In this document: one piece after another, positions 35,729-44,282 of the stretch | Position numbering within the stretch: the stretch's first letter is position 1 | How the letters are laid out: each line of letters begins with the position of its first letter | NCBI RefSeq assembly: GCF_013394655.1 | Contig: NZ_CP053351.1 | Coordinates: 620,001 to 684,000 of the forward strand | Source of the DNA: Winogradskyella schleiferi | GTDB lineage: Bacteria; Bacteroidota; Bacteroidia; Flavobacteriales; Flavobacteriaceae | Length of the DNA stretch: 64,000 bases | Direction of reading: 5' to 3' | Made by a program: the position numbers and the translations under genes | Notes under the pieces: generated by a model | Databases searched by the model: none | What the model was told of the DNA's origin: nothing | Seen by the model: only the letters and a program-made list of their open reading frames with translations

Positions 35729-35770
35729 AAAAAAAGCCTTCACATTTAACAAATTTAAAAGTGAAGGCTT
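35729..35770 (-). terminator. Terminator of the 625-aa T9SS cargo gene
   Basis: A perfect 10-bp stem AAGCCTTCAC (35734-35743) / GTGAAGGCTT (35761-35770) is followed, reading on the minus strand, by a T run (35735-35729). It lies just after the stop codon at 35779 and may also stop the converging barrel gene. Confidence 0.75.
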
Positions 35771-35778
35771 ACAATGTA

Positions 35779-37656
35779 TTAGTTTTTAATAATGCGTTTG
35801 GTTATTTCTCTCTCTCCAGATTGAATCGAAATAAAATAACTTCCTTTAGAAAAAGGTTCTAGATCAATAGAAGTGGTATTCGTGTTTAGTGTTTTAAGTA
35901 TTAATGTTTGCCCAAGCATATTAGTGATCTTTATTTCTTGCAAGATACTTTCAGATGCAATATAAATAGTGCCATTTGTTGGGTTCGGATATATTGAAAA
36001 TAAATCACTATCTATATTATCAATACTTAGGGTTTCACTAAATGAAGTAACACTTGTATTGGTAATGATAGGCTCATTAAAATCAAAATAGATTTCAGCC
36101 GTATTCTCAAAAACCGTGTTTATATTATATCCAGCAGTCGGTTTAATTTTGAATTGTAAAAACCCATGGCTATTTGGTTCGTCATTGGTGCTATCAACTA
36201 AGTTGATATTCCGGAACTCCCATTCTAAATCTTGATCCATTTTTTTAAGTTGGTAAGAATGACTTGACGACAGCATTACCAAAGTTGAAGCATCCAGTTC
36301 ATCCGTTAAGAAATCTTTAATCACCACATCTTTTGCGCTTGCGGTACCTGTATTTTGAAATCTTATAGTGTAGTAAAGATAGTTGTCTGTAGTAAAGTCA
36401 TCATAGACAATTGAACCTGCGTGAGCTTCTAGTTTATCATTTGGATCAAAAGAACCGACGACTACGGTTTCTAAAACAAAATCATTGTCAGCAGAATTAA
36501 TATCGCTAATACCGTCAGAAGAGATGTTTGCAGAAAAAGTTAGAATATCATTAATGTTGACGTCTGGTGGTGTATGTGTATTTAAGGTAATATCAACCGT
36601 TCTAGTTTCAAAGGAAGCAAGGTCTGCAAACGATATGGTTAGTGTGTTAGCCGTTTGTGTAGTATTTACATCAGAGGAACTTACAAATGTTGTATTGGCA
36701 TCAAAAGTATATGTAATGACACCAGCTAGTATTTGTGATGTTCCCAGATTTTTGAATGTTATGCGTTGGTCAGTATCAAATCCAGGATTAGGCGAGTTTA
36801 AAGGCGTAATACTAATTGATAAATCATTGTAAGGAGATAAAACGTCTATAGGTATGTCGTAATTTGTAATTTCGCCAGATATCACATATTGATCGTCGAT
36901 TATTGCAGATCCGGCAGCGTAATAACTTGAGAAACTTGAATCTATAATATATTCAAAGTCGTAACTATTATTAATATCGTTTTCAAAAATATAATAGTTA
37001 CCTGTGTTATTTTCAAGAATCACTTCTTCGCCATCATTTACAGTATAGTTTATAGAACCATATGGAAAATCTACTTCATCATCATCTTTTATATCATTAC
37101 CATTAGTATCTATAAAGGCGTTGAGGGTAAAACCTGTACAATCAACGGTGTCGAAGAAATTGGTGTTAGTCGTTTCCGTCATTTCAATGAATCCGGCCAT
37201 AGAACTATAATTAGTAACCATAAGCATATAAACTTCACCGGGTTGTACGTTCGGCATTTCCACAGTTTCTACTGCTGAGACACTGAAACTACAATCTACA
37301 ACGTTGTCTAAACTTAAGTATAAAGGATCACATGTAGTGTTATCAAAAGGTCCCCAAACAATAAAATCTACATCGAGTTGCTGTCCGCTACCATCCATGT
37401 TAGTAAATTGTGAAATCTGAAAATTTACATCGCCAGTTGTGGCAATAGGAATATAAAACCAGGTAGGATTTGGCTGTGAGCCTAGGCAATTATAATCAGG
37501 TCCTGTCTCAGCAAAAATATCGCCTGATGTATTAGGGAAAACGACACCAAAAGAACCACATAAAGATGTGGCATCGGCACAGCTGTTTTGTGCATTGCTA
37601 TGAGAAAAAGAAAATAGTAGGAGGAATACAATTAGAGGGAAGTGAAATTTTTTCAT
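35779..37656 (-). CDS. T9SS-secreted protein with SFDPNDK/DUF11-like domains
   Basis: The 625-aa protein has a signal peptide (ending SHSNAQ) and a C-terminal T9SS domain (about 550-625, YPNPTNGTIYIASES to RIIKN). The N-terminal part (30-170) resembles a secreted beta-sandwich with several Cys. The middle carries SVVVG-type strands, then GSFDPNDKLEAHAG and a YTIRFQNTGTASAKDVVI repeat ending ENTAEIYFDFNEPIITNT, a conserved domain of many Bacteroidota surface proteins related to DUF11. No catalytic site was recognised; adhesion or matrix function is plausible. It is the first of several exported-protein genes on this strand. Confidence 0.82.
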   Translation of the reverse strand: MKKFHFPLIVFLLLFSFSHSNAQNSCADATSLCGSFGVVFPNTSGDIFAETGPDYNCLGSQPNPTWFYIPIATTGDVNFQISQFTNMDGSGQQLDVDFIVWGPFDNTTCDPLYLSLDNVVDCSFSVSAVETVEMPNVQPGEVYMLMVTNYSSMAGFIEMTETTNTNFFDTVDCTGFTLNAFIDTNGNDIKDDDEVDFPYGSINYTVNDGEEVILENNTGNYYIFENDINNSYDFEYIIDSSFSSYYAAGSAIIDDQYVISGEITNYDIPIDVLSPYNDLSISITPLNSPNPGFDTDQRITFKNLGTSQILAGVITYTFDANTTFVSSSDVNTTQTANTLTISFADLASFETRTVDITLNTHTPPDVNINDILTFSANISSDGISDINSADNDFVLETVVVGSFDPNDKLEAHAGSIVYDDFTTDNYLYYTIRFQNTGTASAKDVVIKDFLTDELDASTLVMLSSSHSYQLKKMDQDLEWEFRNINLVDSTNDEPNSHGFLQFKIKPTAGYNINTVFENTAEIYFDFNEPIITNTSVTSFSETLSIDNIDSDLFSIYPNPTNGTIYIASESILQEIKITNMLGQTLILKTLNTNTTSIDLEPFSKGSYFISIQSGEREITKRIIKN

Positions 37657-37812
37657 AATGGATTGATTATATCTATTTGTAAGTAAGATACAAAAAAGCA
37701 GAAATGGTTGCGTGAAAAATCTTATTAATTTTTAATAATTGCTTGATATTTAGTGCTAACAACGTTGTTGTTCTAAGTTTGAAATAAATGATTTATAATG
37801 AAAATGAGAAAT

Positions 37813-37846
37813 AAAAAAAACCGTCCTAAGAATAATTGGGACGGTT
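37813..37846 (-). terminator. Terminator of the 244-aa T9SS protein gene
   Basis: AACCGTCC (37819-37826) pairs with GGACGGTT (37839-37846). On the minus strand a T run (37820-37813) follows. It lies 25 nt after the stop codon of the gene at 37871. Confidence 0.75.
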
Positions 37847-37870
37847 TGGTTATTATAAGAATGGTAGTGT

Positions 37871-38605
37871 TTATTGCTTAACTATTTTTTTAGTAATAGA
37901 TTCGCCTTCATCGTTAGTAAAACGAATAATATAAGGTTGAGCTGATAAATCTGAAATATCAATTGTATCACCACCTGAAACAGTAGTTGCTTGTTTAACA
38001 TTTCTTCCTAAGAGATCGTAAAAATTAGCAGTTAAATCTTCATTAGAAGATACATTAAGCTCGTTTATAACATTTGTTGGGTAAACTTTAATTTCAGATA
38101 ATTGAGAGTCTTCAATACCAAGAGTAGGTTCGAAACTGTAATTTATAATAAGAGGCGTTCCAATTTCAGCACCTGCTGCATCAAATGCTTGATATCTGAA
38201 TGTCCAACTCATTGCATCGGTTGTACCAGAGGCATGCTGATTCCATAAACTATTGCCTGCAACATTTGTTGCGCCAGCAGCAATAAGTGCTGGTGTACTT
38301 GGATAACCACTTCCAGTAGAAATACTATTTAAACAAACACCGGCAAAGCATAATTGATAGTTGTTTCCGTCGGTGTTGGTCATATTATCCACAAAGATTC
38401 GCATATAAATATCGTTAGCAGATGTGTTTATAACTTTGAATTTCCAATTGTAATCTGCAGCATAGTTTGAACCAGTTTCAGAGAATGCAATAGTTTCTCC
38501 ATTTGTGATTAGTTGGTCCGAGTCAGTTTCCCGCAATTCAAATTGAGCAAATGAAATAAGGCAGACTAATGAAAACCCCATTAAAAGTAATTTTTTCTTC
38601 ATCAT
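37871..38605 (-). CDS. Small T9SS-secreted protein
   Basis: The 244-aa protein has a signal peptide (MMKKKLLLMGFSLVCLISFAQ), a beta-sandwich-like region (about 25-160, with two Cys in YQLCFAGVCLNS that could form a disulfide) and a C-terminal T9SS domain (from about 165, SEIKVYPTNVINELNVSS to KIVKQ). No family is recognised for the middle. A -7 element TATCTTTG is seen 42 nt upstream on the same strand. It lies between a large T9SS cargo gene and the Omp28-type T9SS gene, each with its own terminator, so these are separate transcripts that share an export route. Confidence 0.78.
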   Translation of the reverse strand: MMKKKLLLMGFSLVCLISFAQFELRETDSDQLITNGETIAFSETGSNYAADYNWKFKVINTSANDIYMRIFVDNMTNTDGNNYQLCFAGVCLNSISTGSGYPSTPALIAAGATNVAGNSLWNQHASGTTDAMSWTFRYQAFDAAGAEIGTPLIINYSFEPTLGIEDSQLSEIKVYPTNVINELNVSSNEDLTANFYDLLGRNVKQATTVSGGDTIDISDLSAQPYIIRFTNDEGESITKKIVKQ

Positions 38606-38646
38606 ATATAGTTTATTGAGCGTTAAAAAATTGGCATTATAGAAAT

Positions 38647-38654
38647 CAAAGATA
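38647..38654 (-). promoter_or_regulatory. Bacteroidota -7 promoter element
   Basis: Reading on the minus strand the sequence is TATCTTTG, a full match to TAnnTTTG, 42 nt before the start codon of the gene ending at 37871. No well-spaced -33 TTG was found, so this is a partial match. Confidence 0.35.
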
Positions 38655-38672
38655 CGGATTTTTATAATTAAT

Positions 38673-38706
38673 AAAAAAAGGGAAGCAAATTTAACATGCT
38701 TCCCTT
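38673..38706 (-). terminator. Terminator of the Omp28-type T9SS gene
   Basis: A perfect 10-bp stem AAGGGAAGCA (38678-38687) / TGCTTCCCTT (38697-38706) has a 9-nt loop. Reading on the minus strand, a T run follows (38679-38673). The stem ends 21 nt after the stop codon at 38728. Confidence 0.8.
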
Positions 38707-38727
38707 AATTATATAGTACTCTGTTTT

Positions 38728-40635
38728 TTAATTGTTTATTATAAATTTTGCACTATATGACGCATTACCATCATTGATGCTTATAATGTAATGCCCAGCG
38801 TTTAACTCCGACACAGGCAATTCTATATTTTGTGTTCCAAATATGCCTTCATAATTAGTGTTAATCACGGTTCTTCCTAACATATCCGTAACTGAAATGT
38901 TATAATCACCGCTACCACTTTGAAGAGCAATATTAATTTTGTCTGTTGCAGGATTTGGATACAATTTAATGGAATCAATTCCAGATACCTCTTCCACACT
39001 TAAAGCTTCAGAAATTGAACTTTGTTGTGCACTAACGATACTTCCGTCAGTAGCGTCAATTAATACGACAACAATATGCATATTAGAAGCTTCACTAGAA
39101 GCAGGTATTGTATATGTAAAGTCATAGCTAGCCACATCCCCTGAATTAATAACGGAAGGTACAGAGTTTACTTGTCCAGTGAATCCACCTAAAAGGGCTC
39201 TACCAACATGATCATAGACCATTTGCGCAGCAGGTACAGGATCAGGTAAGTTTTCATAACCTCCCATTGAACCTAAGCCTCCCCCTGAATAATAATTGAC
39301 CTGAGCATAACCACTTCCTGTGCCTGTTACACCATCTTCAGATATTATAACTCCCAATCTAAAATTAGCAGCTGAAAAAGAGGTGTAAAATGAAGCGTTT
39401 GCCGTAATGTTCAGTGTATTTCCTATTTGAGTAGCGCCAGATGAAAGATCTACAGGAACAACTTCGTTAATTTGAGTGTCATAAGCTGCTTCCAAAGACG
39501 CTTGTGAGGGATCAACATCGGCAATTTTGCGATCAACTACACCACTAGGATAACCTCCAATATATTGGTTGATACCTGCATCATATGCTGCAACTGCCAT
39601 TGGATCTGAATTATGTACTGCAACTGCAACAACCGTATTAGGATATGTAGAAGCCATGTAATCCATGCCTAAAGCACCTCTAGGACAAAAACCGCACCAT
39701 GTACCTGTGGCTTCTTCAATAAATACCGCTTTTGTACCTGACTGTGTCATTGTATTAAACATTGCAGATAACGAATTATTTGTTGGATTTGAATCCGCTA
39801 CGCCGTTTACTGCAGTAATCGTAACATCAATATTAGTTTCTACCGTAGAAGCATAATTGATGAAATCTGGATGACTAACTGTTGCCGTGCCGCCACCTGC
39901 TATGCTTGTCGCTATTGTAGCTGAATTGGTTGAAGTTCCGTCTGTCCAACTCACTTCAAGAGAAGTTATAGTGTTACCTCCAGTATTATTGACTAACAGA
40001 TTTAGGGTATAGTCAGTATTTACTAAACCGTACCTTGGCAATTCTGTGCTAACCAATTCGGCATCATTATCTCCAATAGTTTTTACTGTGACATCATCAA
40101 TATTCAAACGAAATTGATCTGATACGTTGTGGTGTCTGAATGCAATATAAACTGTTTGTCCTACAAACGAGGTTATTTCTAAATTTCTACTTACATAACC
40201 ATTTGAAGTTCCGACTATCTCGTTAAAGGTAGTGCTGGAAGCTCCAAGTGTTGCAATATCTGATGCTGTTCCTACATAAACCGTATAATTTTCATTTGCC
40301 CAACTTTGGTCCTGTCCATAAGCTTTCCATTCTAGAAAAACATTTCCGGAAGCACTTGTTAAATCAATAGCTGGAGATACCATCCAATTGTCTGGACTTA
40401 ACGCACCAGAAGGAACTTCAGTATTTGGGTTCCAAGATGCCGAGGAAGCATGTTCATTTTGCACTCCATCACTATAGTTTCTAACCATCCAATTAGATGT
40501 GTCATTATCCGAATCGGTTAAAGTCCAACTGCTTAAATTACCAGAAGAGAAATCATCAGAAAAATAAGTTTGCGCAGCAGTGATTTGGGTAAAAGCAAAA
40601 CAAAGTGCAAATGCGAGAGTAATTTTTTTAATCAT
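38728..40635 (-). CDS. T9SS-secreted Omp28-type protein with thioredoxin-like CxxC
   Basis: The 635-aa protein has a signal peptide (ending TAAQ). A choice-of-anchor J/cleaved-adhesin-like domain follows (about 25-188, DDFSSGNLSSWTLTDSDND and DNWMVSPAIDL), then a CARDB-like beta-sandwich (about 190-295). The Omp28 domain has a thioredoxin-like motif EATGTWCGFCPRGALG (C314, C317), and a T9SS domain ends the protein (from about 555). The CGFC pair implies thiol-disulfide chemistry outside the cell. A lipoprotein with the identical TGTWCGFCPR phrase is encoded 2.5 kb downstream at 43143. Together with TlpA and the barrel this suggests a shared envelope redox task. Confidence 0.85.
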   Translation of the reverse strand: MIKKITLAFALCFAFTQITAAQTYFSDDFSSGNLSSWTLTDSDNDTSNWMVRNYSDGVQNEHASSASWNPNTEVPSGALSPDNWMVSPAIDLTSASGNVFLEWKAYGQDQSWANENYTVYVGTASDIATLGASSTTFNEIVGTSNGYVSRNLEITSFVGQTVYIAFRHHNVSDQFRLNIDDVTVKTIGDNDAELVSTELPRYGLVNTDYTLNLLVNNTGGNTITSLEVSWTDGTSTNSATIATSIAGGGTATVSHPDFINYASTVETNIDVTITAVNGVADSNPTNNSLSAMFNTMTQSGTKAVFIEEATGTWCGFCPRGALGMDYMASTYPNTVVAVAVHNSDPMAVAAYDAGINQYIGGYPSGVVDRKIADVDPSQASLEAAYDTQINEVVPVDLSSGATQIGNTLNITANASFYTSFSAANFRLGVIISEDGVTGTGSGYAQVNYYSGGGLGSMGGYENLPDPVPAAQMVYDHVGRALLGGFTGQVNSVPSVINSGDVASYDFTYTIPASSEASNMHIVVVLIDATDGSIVSAQQSSISEALSVEEVSGIDSIKLYPNPATDKINIALQSGSGDYNISVTDMLGRTVINTNYEGIFGTQNIELPVSELNAGHYIISINDGNASYSAKFIINN

Positions 40636-40701
40636 AGTGTTAGTTGTGTTAAGTTAATGTTATAAATAACGGTTTGAAGATAACTAAATCACTATTTATC
40701 A

Positions 40702-40709
40702 CAAAGATA
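40702..40709 (-). promoter_or_regulatory. Bacteroidota -7 promoter element
   Basis: TATCTTTG on the minus strand, 67 nt before the start of the Omp28-type T9SS gene, is a full match to TAnnTTTG. The -33 element is not evident. Confidence 0.35.
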
Positions 40710-40717
40710 TGGCACAT

Positions 40718-40748
40718 AAAAAAACGATATTTAGACCTAAATACCGTT
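40718..40748 (-). terminator. Terminator of the DUF6029-like barrel gene
   Basis: A 12-bp stem with one mismatch (40723-40734 with 40737-40748) is followed on the minus strand by a T run (40724-40718). It lies 25 nt after the stop codon at 40773. The two-nt loop means the inner pairs must open. Confidence 0.6.
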
Positions 40749-40772
40749 TAAATACATTTTTTTCAGATAAAA

Positions 40773-42422
40773 TTAAAACGCAACAGTAAGATTGGCACTA
40801 AGACCTGTATTTTCTGGTACAAATCTACAAACGCCACCAATACAAATAAGTCCACCACGCTGTCTGCCGTAGTTAATGCCTAATCTGGTATTGCCTTTAC
40901 TGTAACTTCCGCCTACACTGTAATAATGTATTTTGTCAATGCCGCCGTAATTCCAGTTGTCTGCGGCGTAAATCGCTAGACGCGTATTGAAGTTGTATTC
41001 TAAAACGCCTGCAGCCCAATTTTTACGATCGTCTTCGCTCCAAAGATGCTGAGCAACCATACGCAAGGCTTTGCCGTCGTTGAATCGTTTTGTGGTTTCT
41101 ATAACGCCTATATTTGCCAGAATAGATGTGTTGCCCAATGGGCCACCTTCTACAATACCTTTATCAACAATTACATTTTGGTAGGTCAATACAGAGCTCC
41201 ATTCTTTAGACCATTTCTTCTTTATTTCAAGATTGAAATCCCTAAATAATTGATGTCCCTTACCAATAAATTTAGCTTTGTACCATCTGTTTTCAATATT
41301 GTATTCAGCGTCCAGTCCTCCCCAATAAGAGAAGTTCATGGCTAACTTTGTGCCATATCTTCCGCCTAAAGCAGATCCTTTTTTAAAGGTATAATACAAA
41401 TCAAATTGTGTACCTACTTCACCTGCACGTTGGTCAAACGATTCTATGATCAATCTTGGTTGTGGATTATAAACGTAAATATTGGTCAGCAAATAATCTT
41501 GTTGCTTGGTGAGACCAGGTACATAATTGATGACTTGTTGATTAAAAATATTTCCTTCAGCCAAACGGTCTGAGAAAAAACTGAAATTTTCCAAACGTCT
41601 AAAAGTGGCGTTGATACCTAATCCTTTTTGTGCATAACCAGCATTAACTTGCAAGGCAGTTCCGTCATATAATTTGTTAGACGCTATCTGTCCTTCATTT
41701 GCAACAACATCTGGATCTTTAATAATGGCTTCGACGCCAGCATAAAAATTGTCAATTATAAAATCTAATCGTCCTCCATAAGCGCCAACAGTCGTTGGTA
41801 TGGCCTCTACACCATTAGTATCTTGGTTTCTGCCCACATAGCTGGCTCCAAGTTGTATGTCAATAGATTCAATATCTAGGGCTCCGCTTAGGCTTAAATC
41901 GGCATCTAAACCTTGAATGGTGCCTTCGGACTCTTCAAATCCATAGCGCTGTTTTCCAAACACGGCTTTTAGACTCAAGTCTTTTGTTGCATCAAACTTT
42001 ATATTTAATCCTTTGAAGGCATTGTTTAGACCCAATTGACGGTCTTCCCAAGAACGAAGAATTAAACCGCTACCAAACTGTTCGTAGAAATAGCCGCCTG
42101 TGATGTCTAAACTTTCGTCCTTATAATTAAAATAATAGGTGGCTACATTATTTTGGTTGTCATAGATTGGATCGTAGCCTAATAATGCCGATGGTAAATA
42201 AGATTCGTATTGAACTCCAGCCGTAAATTTTCCAAGATTGTAATTCAAAAGAATATAGTTATTGGCTCTAAACTGATCTTCTGGAGCCAGGAAATTAATG
42301 CCTTCGTCCGTTTGAAGCCATTGCGAATTGGATTCTAAGCCGCCATAAAAATAGCCAGTCTCTTGTGCGTTACTAAAATAAATTTGAAATAATACAGCAG
42401 TTAGAAAAAGTAATTTTTTCAT
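40773..42422 (-). CDS. Outer-membrane beta-barrel protein, DUF6029-like
   Basis: The 549-aa protein has a signal peptide (ending FSNAQ). The mature part is a series of amphipathic strands (for example YILLNYNLGKFTAGVQYESY, GFGKQRYGFEE, YNFNTRLAIYAADN) and ends in LSANLTVAF, the terminal aromatic residue expected for an outer-membrane barrel. It resembles the Bacteroidota family annotated as DUF6029, as far as can be judged by eye. A Cys pair (LICIGGVCRF) near the C-terminus may form a disulfide. It lies 42 nt downstream of the TlpA-like gene on the same strand, so the two probably form one transcript. Confidence 0.75.
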   Translation of the reverse strand: MKKLLFLTAVLFQIYFSNAQETGYFYGGLESNSQWLQTDEGINFLAPEDQFRANNYILLNYNLGKFTAGVQYESYLPSALLGYDPIYDNQNNVATYYFNYKDESLDITGGYFYEQFGSGLILRSWEDRQLGLNNAFKGLNIKFDATKDLSLKAVFGKQRYGFEESEGTIQGLDADLSLSGALDIESIDIQLGASYVGRNQDTNGVEAIPTTVGAYGGRLDFIIDNFYAGVEAIIKDPDVVANEGQIASNKLYDGTALQVNAGYAQKGLGINATFRRLENFSFFSDRLAEGNIFNQQVINYVPGLTKQQDYLLTNIYVYNPQPRLIIESFDQRAGEVGTQFDLYYTFKKGSALGGRYGTKLAMNFSYWGGLDAEYNIENRWYKAKFIGKGHQLFRDFNLEIKKKWSKEWSSVLTYQNVIVDKGIVEGGPLGNTSILANIGVIETTKRFNDGKALRMVAQHLWSEDDRKNWAAGVLEYNFNTRLAIYAADNWNYGGIDKIHYYSVGGSYSKGNTRLGINYGRQRGGLICIGGVCRFVPENTGLSANLTVAF

Positions 42423-42464
42423 TGTAATTGGTTGTTAGCAGAAATAGTTGAGGGAGTAGAAGGT

Positions 42465-42950
42465 TTATTTAGACAGTTCCTTTATCTTTTCATAGAGTTC
42501 TAATTCGGCACCAGGACTGTAACCGGAATGTTCATAAACAATTTTATTATTTTTTACCAAAATGGTAAGTGGAATACTTGACGCATTTAGCGCGCGTTTT
42601 AAATCATTGTTGGTGTCTAACAAAACCGTATAATCCCAGCCTTTGCCATTTACCATAGATTTTACACGCTTAACGGTTCTGCTATCATCAACTGAAACCG
42701 CAAGGAGTTCTACATTAGTTTCTTCTTGCCATTCATCATAGATGTCGTTAATGGCATCTAGCTCTTTTAAGCAAGGTACACACCAAGTTGCCCAAAGGGA
42801 AATGATCGTAACCCCATCTTTATTGGTAGCATCTGTTAATGCTATCGTTTTTCCATCGATAGAAGTGACATCGAGATTAGGAAGATCGTTTTGAGCCATA
42901 GTGCTAAAGCTAAACAGACTTAAGCAAAACATTAAAATCAGGTTTTTCAT
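42465..42950 (-). CDS. TlpA-like periplasmic thioredoxin
   Basis: The 161-aa protein has a signal peptide (ending TMAQ) and one thioredoxin fold of the TlpA/ResA type. The redox motif is SLWATWCVPCLKELD (C57, C60). The cis-Pro region is SSIPLTILVKNNKIV. Such proteins reduce or oxidise disulfides in the periplasm, for example during cytochrome c maturation or on outer-membrane proteins. It is the first gene of the unit with the DUF6029-like barrel and divergent from an Omp28 lipoprotein that carries a similar CxxC. No membrane anchor is visible beyond the signal peptide. Confidence 0.9.
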   Translation of the reverse strand: MKNLILMFCLSLFSFSTMAQNDLPNLDVTSIDGKTIALTDATNKDGVTIISLWATWCVPCLKELDAINDIYDEWQEETNVELLAVSVDDSRTVKRVKSMVNGKGWDYTVLLDTNNDLKRALNASSIPLTILVKNNKIVYEHSGYSPGAELELYEKIKELSK

Positions 42951-43142
42951 GTGTATATATTTATTGTTTTATTAACTGTCACATGCAGTTCGCTATTAAT
43001 CAATTTTTCATAACAACAAGTTTAGCATGCTCGGGTCATAATAAAATTTCGAGATTTTGTTGCACAATATTAGTTAAATTATTTACAAATGTAGTGATGT
43101 ACTAAAAATTAATTAATTTAGCAAAAAAACAATATAATTGCT

Positions 43143-44198
43143 ATGATTTCAAAAAAAGTGCCAAAGTTACTATTCTTACTACTTGTACTAATTAGTGTTT
43201 CCTGCAGTAAAACAGAAGAAAACGTGCCGTTAACATCACCAACGGCTCAAATAGATGTTGATAAGTTAGTAAGAAAAGCGTCATTGGTCAATCAAGAAAT
43301 TCCATTTAAAATTATAAATGAAGTAGGTGAGGATGTAACCAGTTCAGCTACATTTTATGTTGATGGAGAGGCGATTGAAGGAAGTGTATTCGCATCTGGT
43401 GTTATTGGAGATTTCGAAGTTTATGGCATTTATATGGATGATGGCGTAGAAGTGACTACAAATACAGAGTCGTTTAGTGTTATTATACCCAAAAGAAAGA
43501 TAGTAGTTGAAGATTACACAGGTACCTGGTGTGGTTTCTGTCCAAGGGTTGCAGGCGCTTTGAACTCTTTAAAAGAGGAAACGGATTTTATTACCGTTAT
43601 CGCTATTCACGAAACGGCAAACAGCTTTCCAGATCCTATGCATTTTGATCAAGTACAATTGCTAAAAGATGCTTTTGGTATTGAAGGTTTCCCTGCAGCT
43701 AAAGTAAATAGAACAATGGAGTGGCAAACGCCTCATCCTAATAGTGTAGTTACCAGTATGGCTGGTTTAGATACTAATTTAGCTTTGGCTATAAATTCTG
43801 AATTAGTTGGAAACGAACTGACTGTACAGATAAATGTGGTATATGAAGAAGGGTCTGTTGAAGGCGATAAGCTTGTGGTATATTTGCTTGAAGATGGGAT
43901 TCTTAACGATCAAGTCAACTATTACAATGCAGATACCACGAGTCCGTATTTTAATGCAGGAGATCCAATTCCAGATTTTGAGCATAACGAAACCCTGAGA
44001 AACGCATTATCTAGTGTTTTGGGAGATCCAATTCCTGTTACAGCTGCATTAACTGAATATATAACATCTTTTACCATTACTGTGCCTTCAGAATATGTAA
44101 TGGATAACTTGAATATTGCAGCTATGGTTGTTGATTCGAACAATACGGCTAAAAATTCTCAGCACGCTCATGTCGGTGATGACAAGCCATATGAATAG
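43143..44198 (+). CDS. Omp28-type lipoprotein with CGFC thioredoxin-like motif
   Basis: The 351-aa protein has a lipoprotein signal ending LISVSC (C21). An immunoglobulin-like domain lies at about 35-115, followed by the Omp28 domain with VEDYTGTWCGFCPRVAGALN (C130, C133). FGIEGFPAAKVNR follows as the likely cis-Pro segment. A C-terminal beta-sandwich (about 210-345) completes the protein. It differs from the 635-aa T9SS relative in lacking a sorting domain, so it would be lipid-anchored while the other is exported by the T9SS. The gene is divergent from the TlpA-like gene across 192 nt and ends at a strong terminator. Confidence 0.85.
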   Translation: MISKKVPKLLFLLLVLISVSCSKTEENVPLTSPTAQIDVDKLVRKASLVNQEIPFKIINEVGEDVTSSATFYVDGEAIEGSVFASGVIGDFEVYGIYMDDGVEVTTNTESFSVIIPKRKIVVEDYTGTWCGFCPRVAGALNSLKEETDFITVIAIHETANSFPDPMHFDQVQLLKDAFGIEGFPAAKVNRTMEWQTPHPNSVVTSMAGLDTNLALAINSELVGNELTVQINVVYEEGSVEGDKLVVYLLEDGILNDQVNYYNADTTSPYFNAGDPIPDFEHNETLRNALSSVLGDPIPVTAALTEYITSFTITVPSEYVMDNLNIAAMVVDSNNTAKNSQHAHVGDDKPYE

Positions 44199-44226
44199 AA
44201 ATTTGTAAATATTAACTTATAAATAG

Positions 44227-44262
44227 AAAACCTGAACAAATTGAATCGTTCAGGTTTTTTAT
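44227..44262 (+). terminator. Terminator of the Omp28 lipoprotein gene
   Basis: A perfect 11-bp stem AAAACCTGAAC (44227-44237) / GTTCAGGTTTT (44248-44258) has a 10-nt loop and is followed by more T residues. It starts 29 nt after the stop codon and may also act on the converging gene. Confidence 0.85.
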
Positions 44263-44282
44263 ATTATTAATTTTTGAAGCCT

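Noticed and set aside
36485..36832. 115-codon frame opposite the 625-aa T9SS cargo
   Set aside because: The opposite strand has a complete signal peptide, conserved domain and sorting domain; this frame is a shadow.
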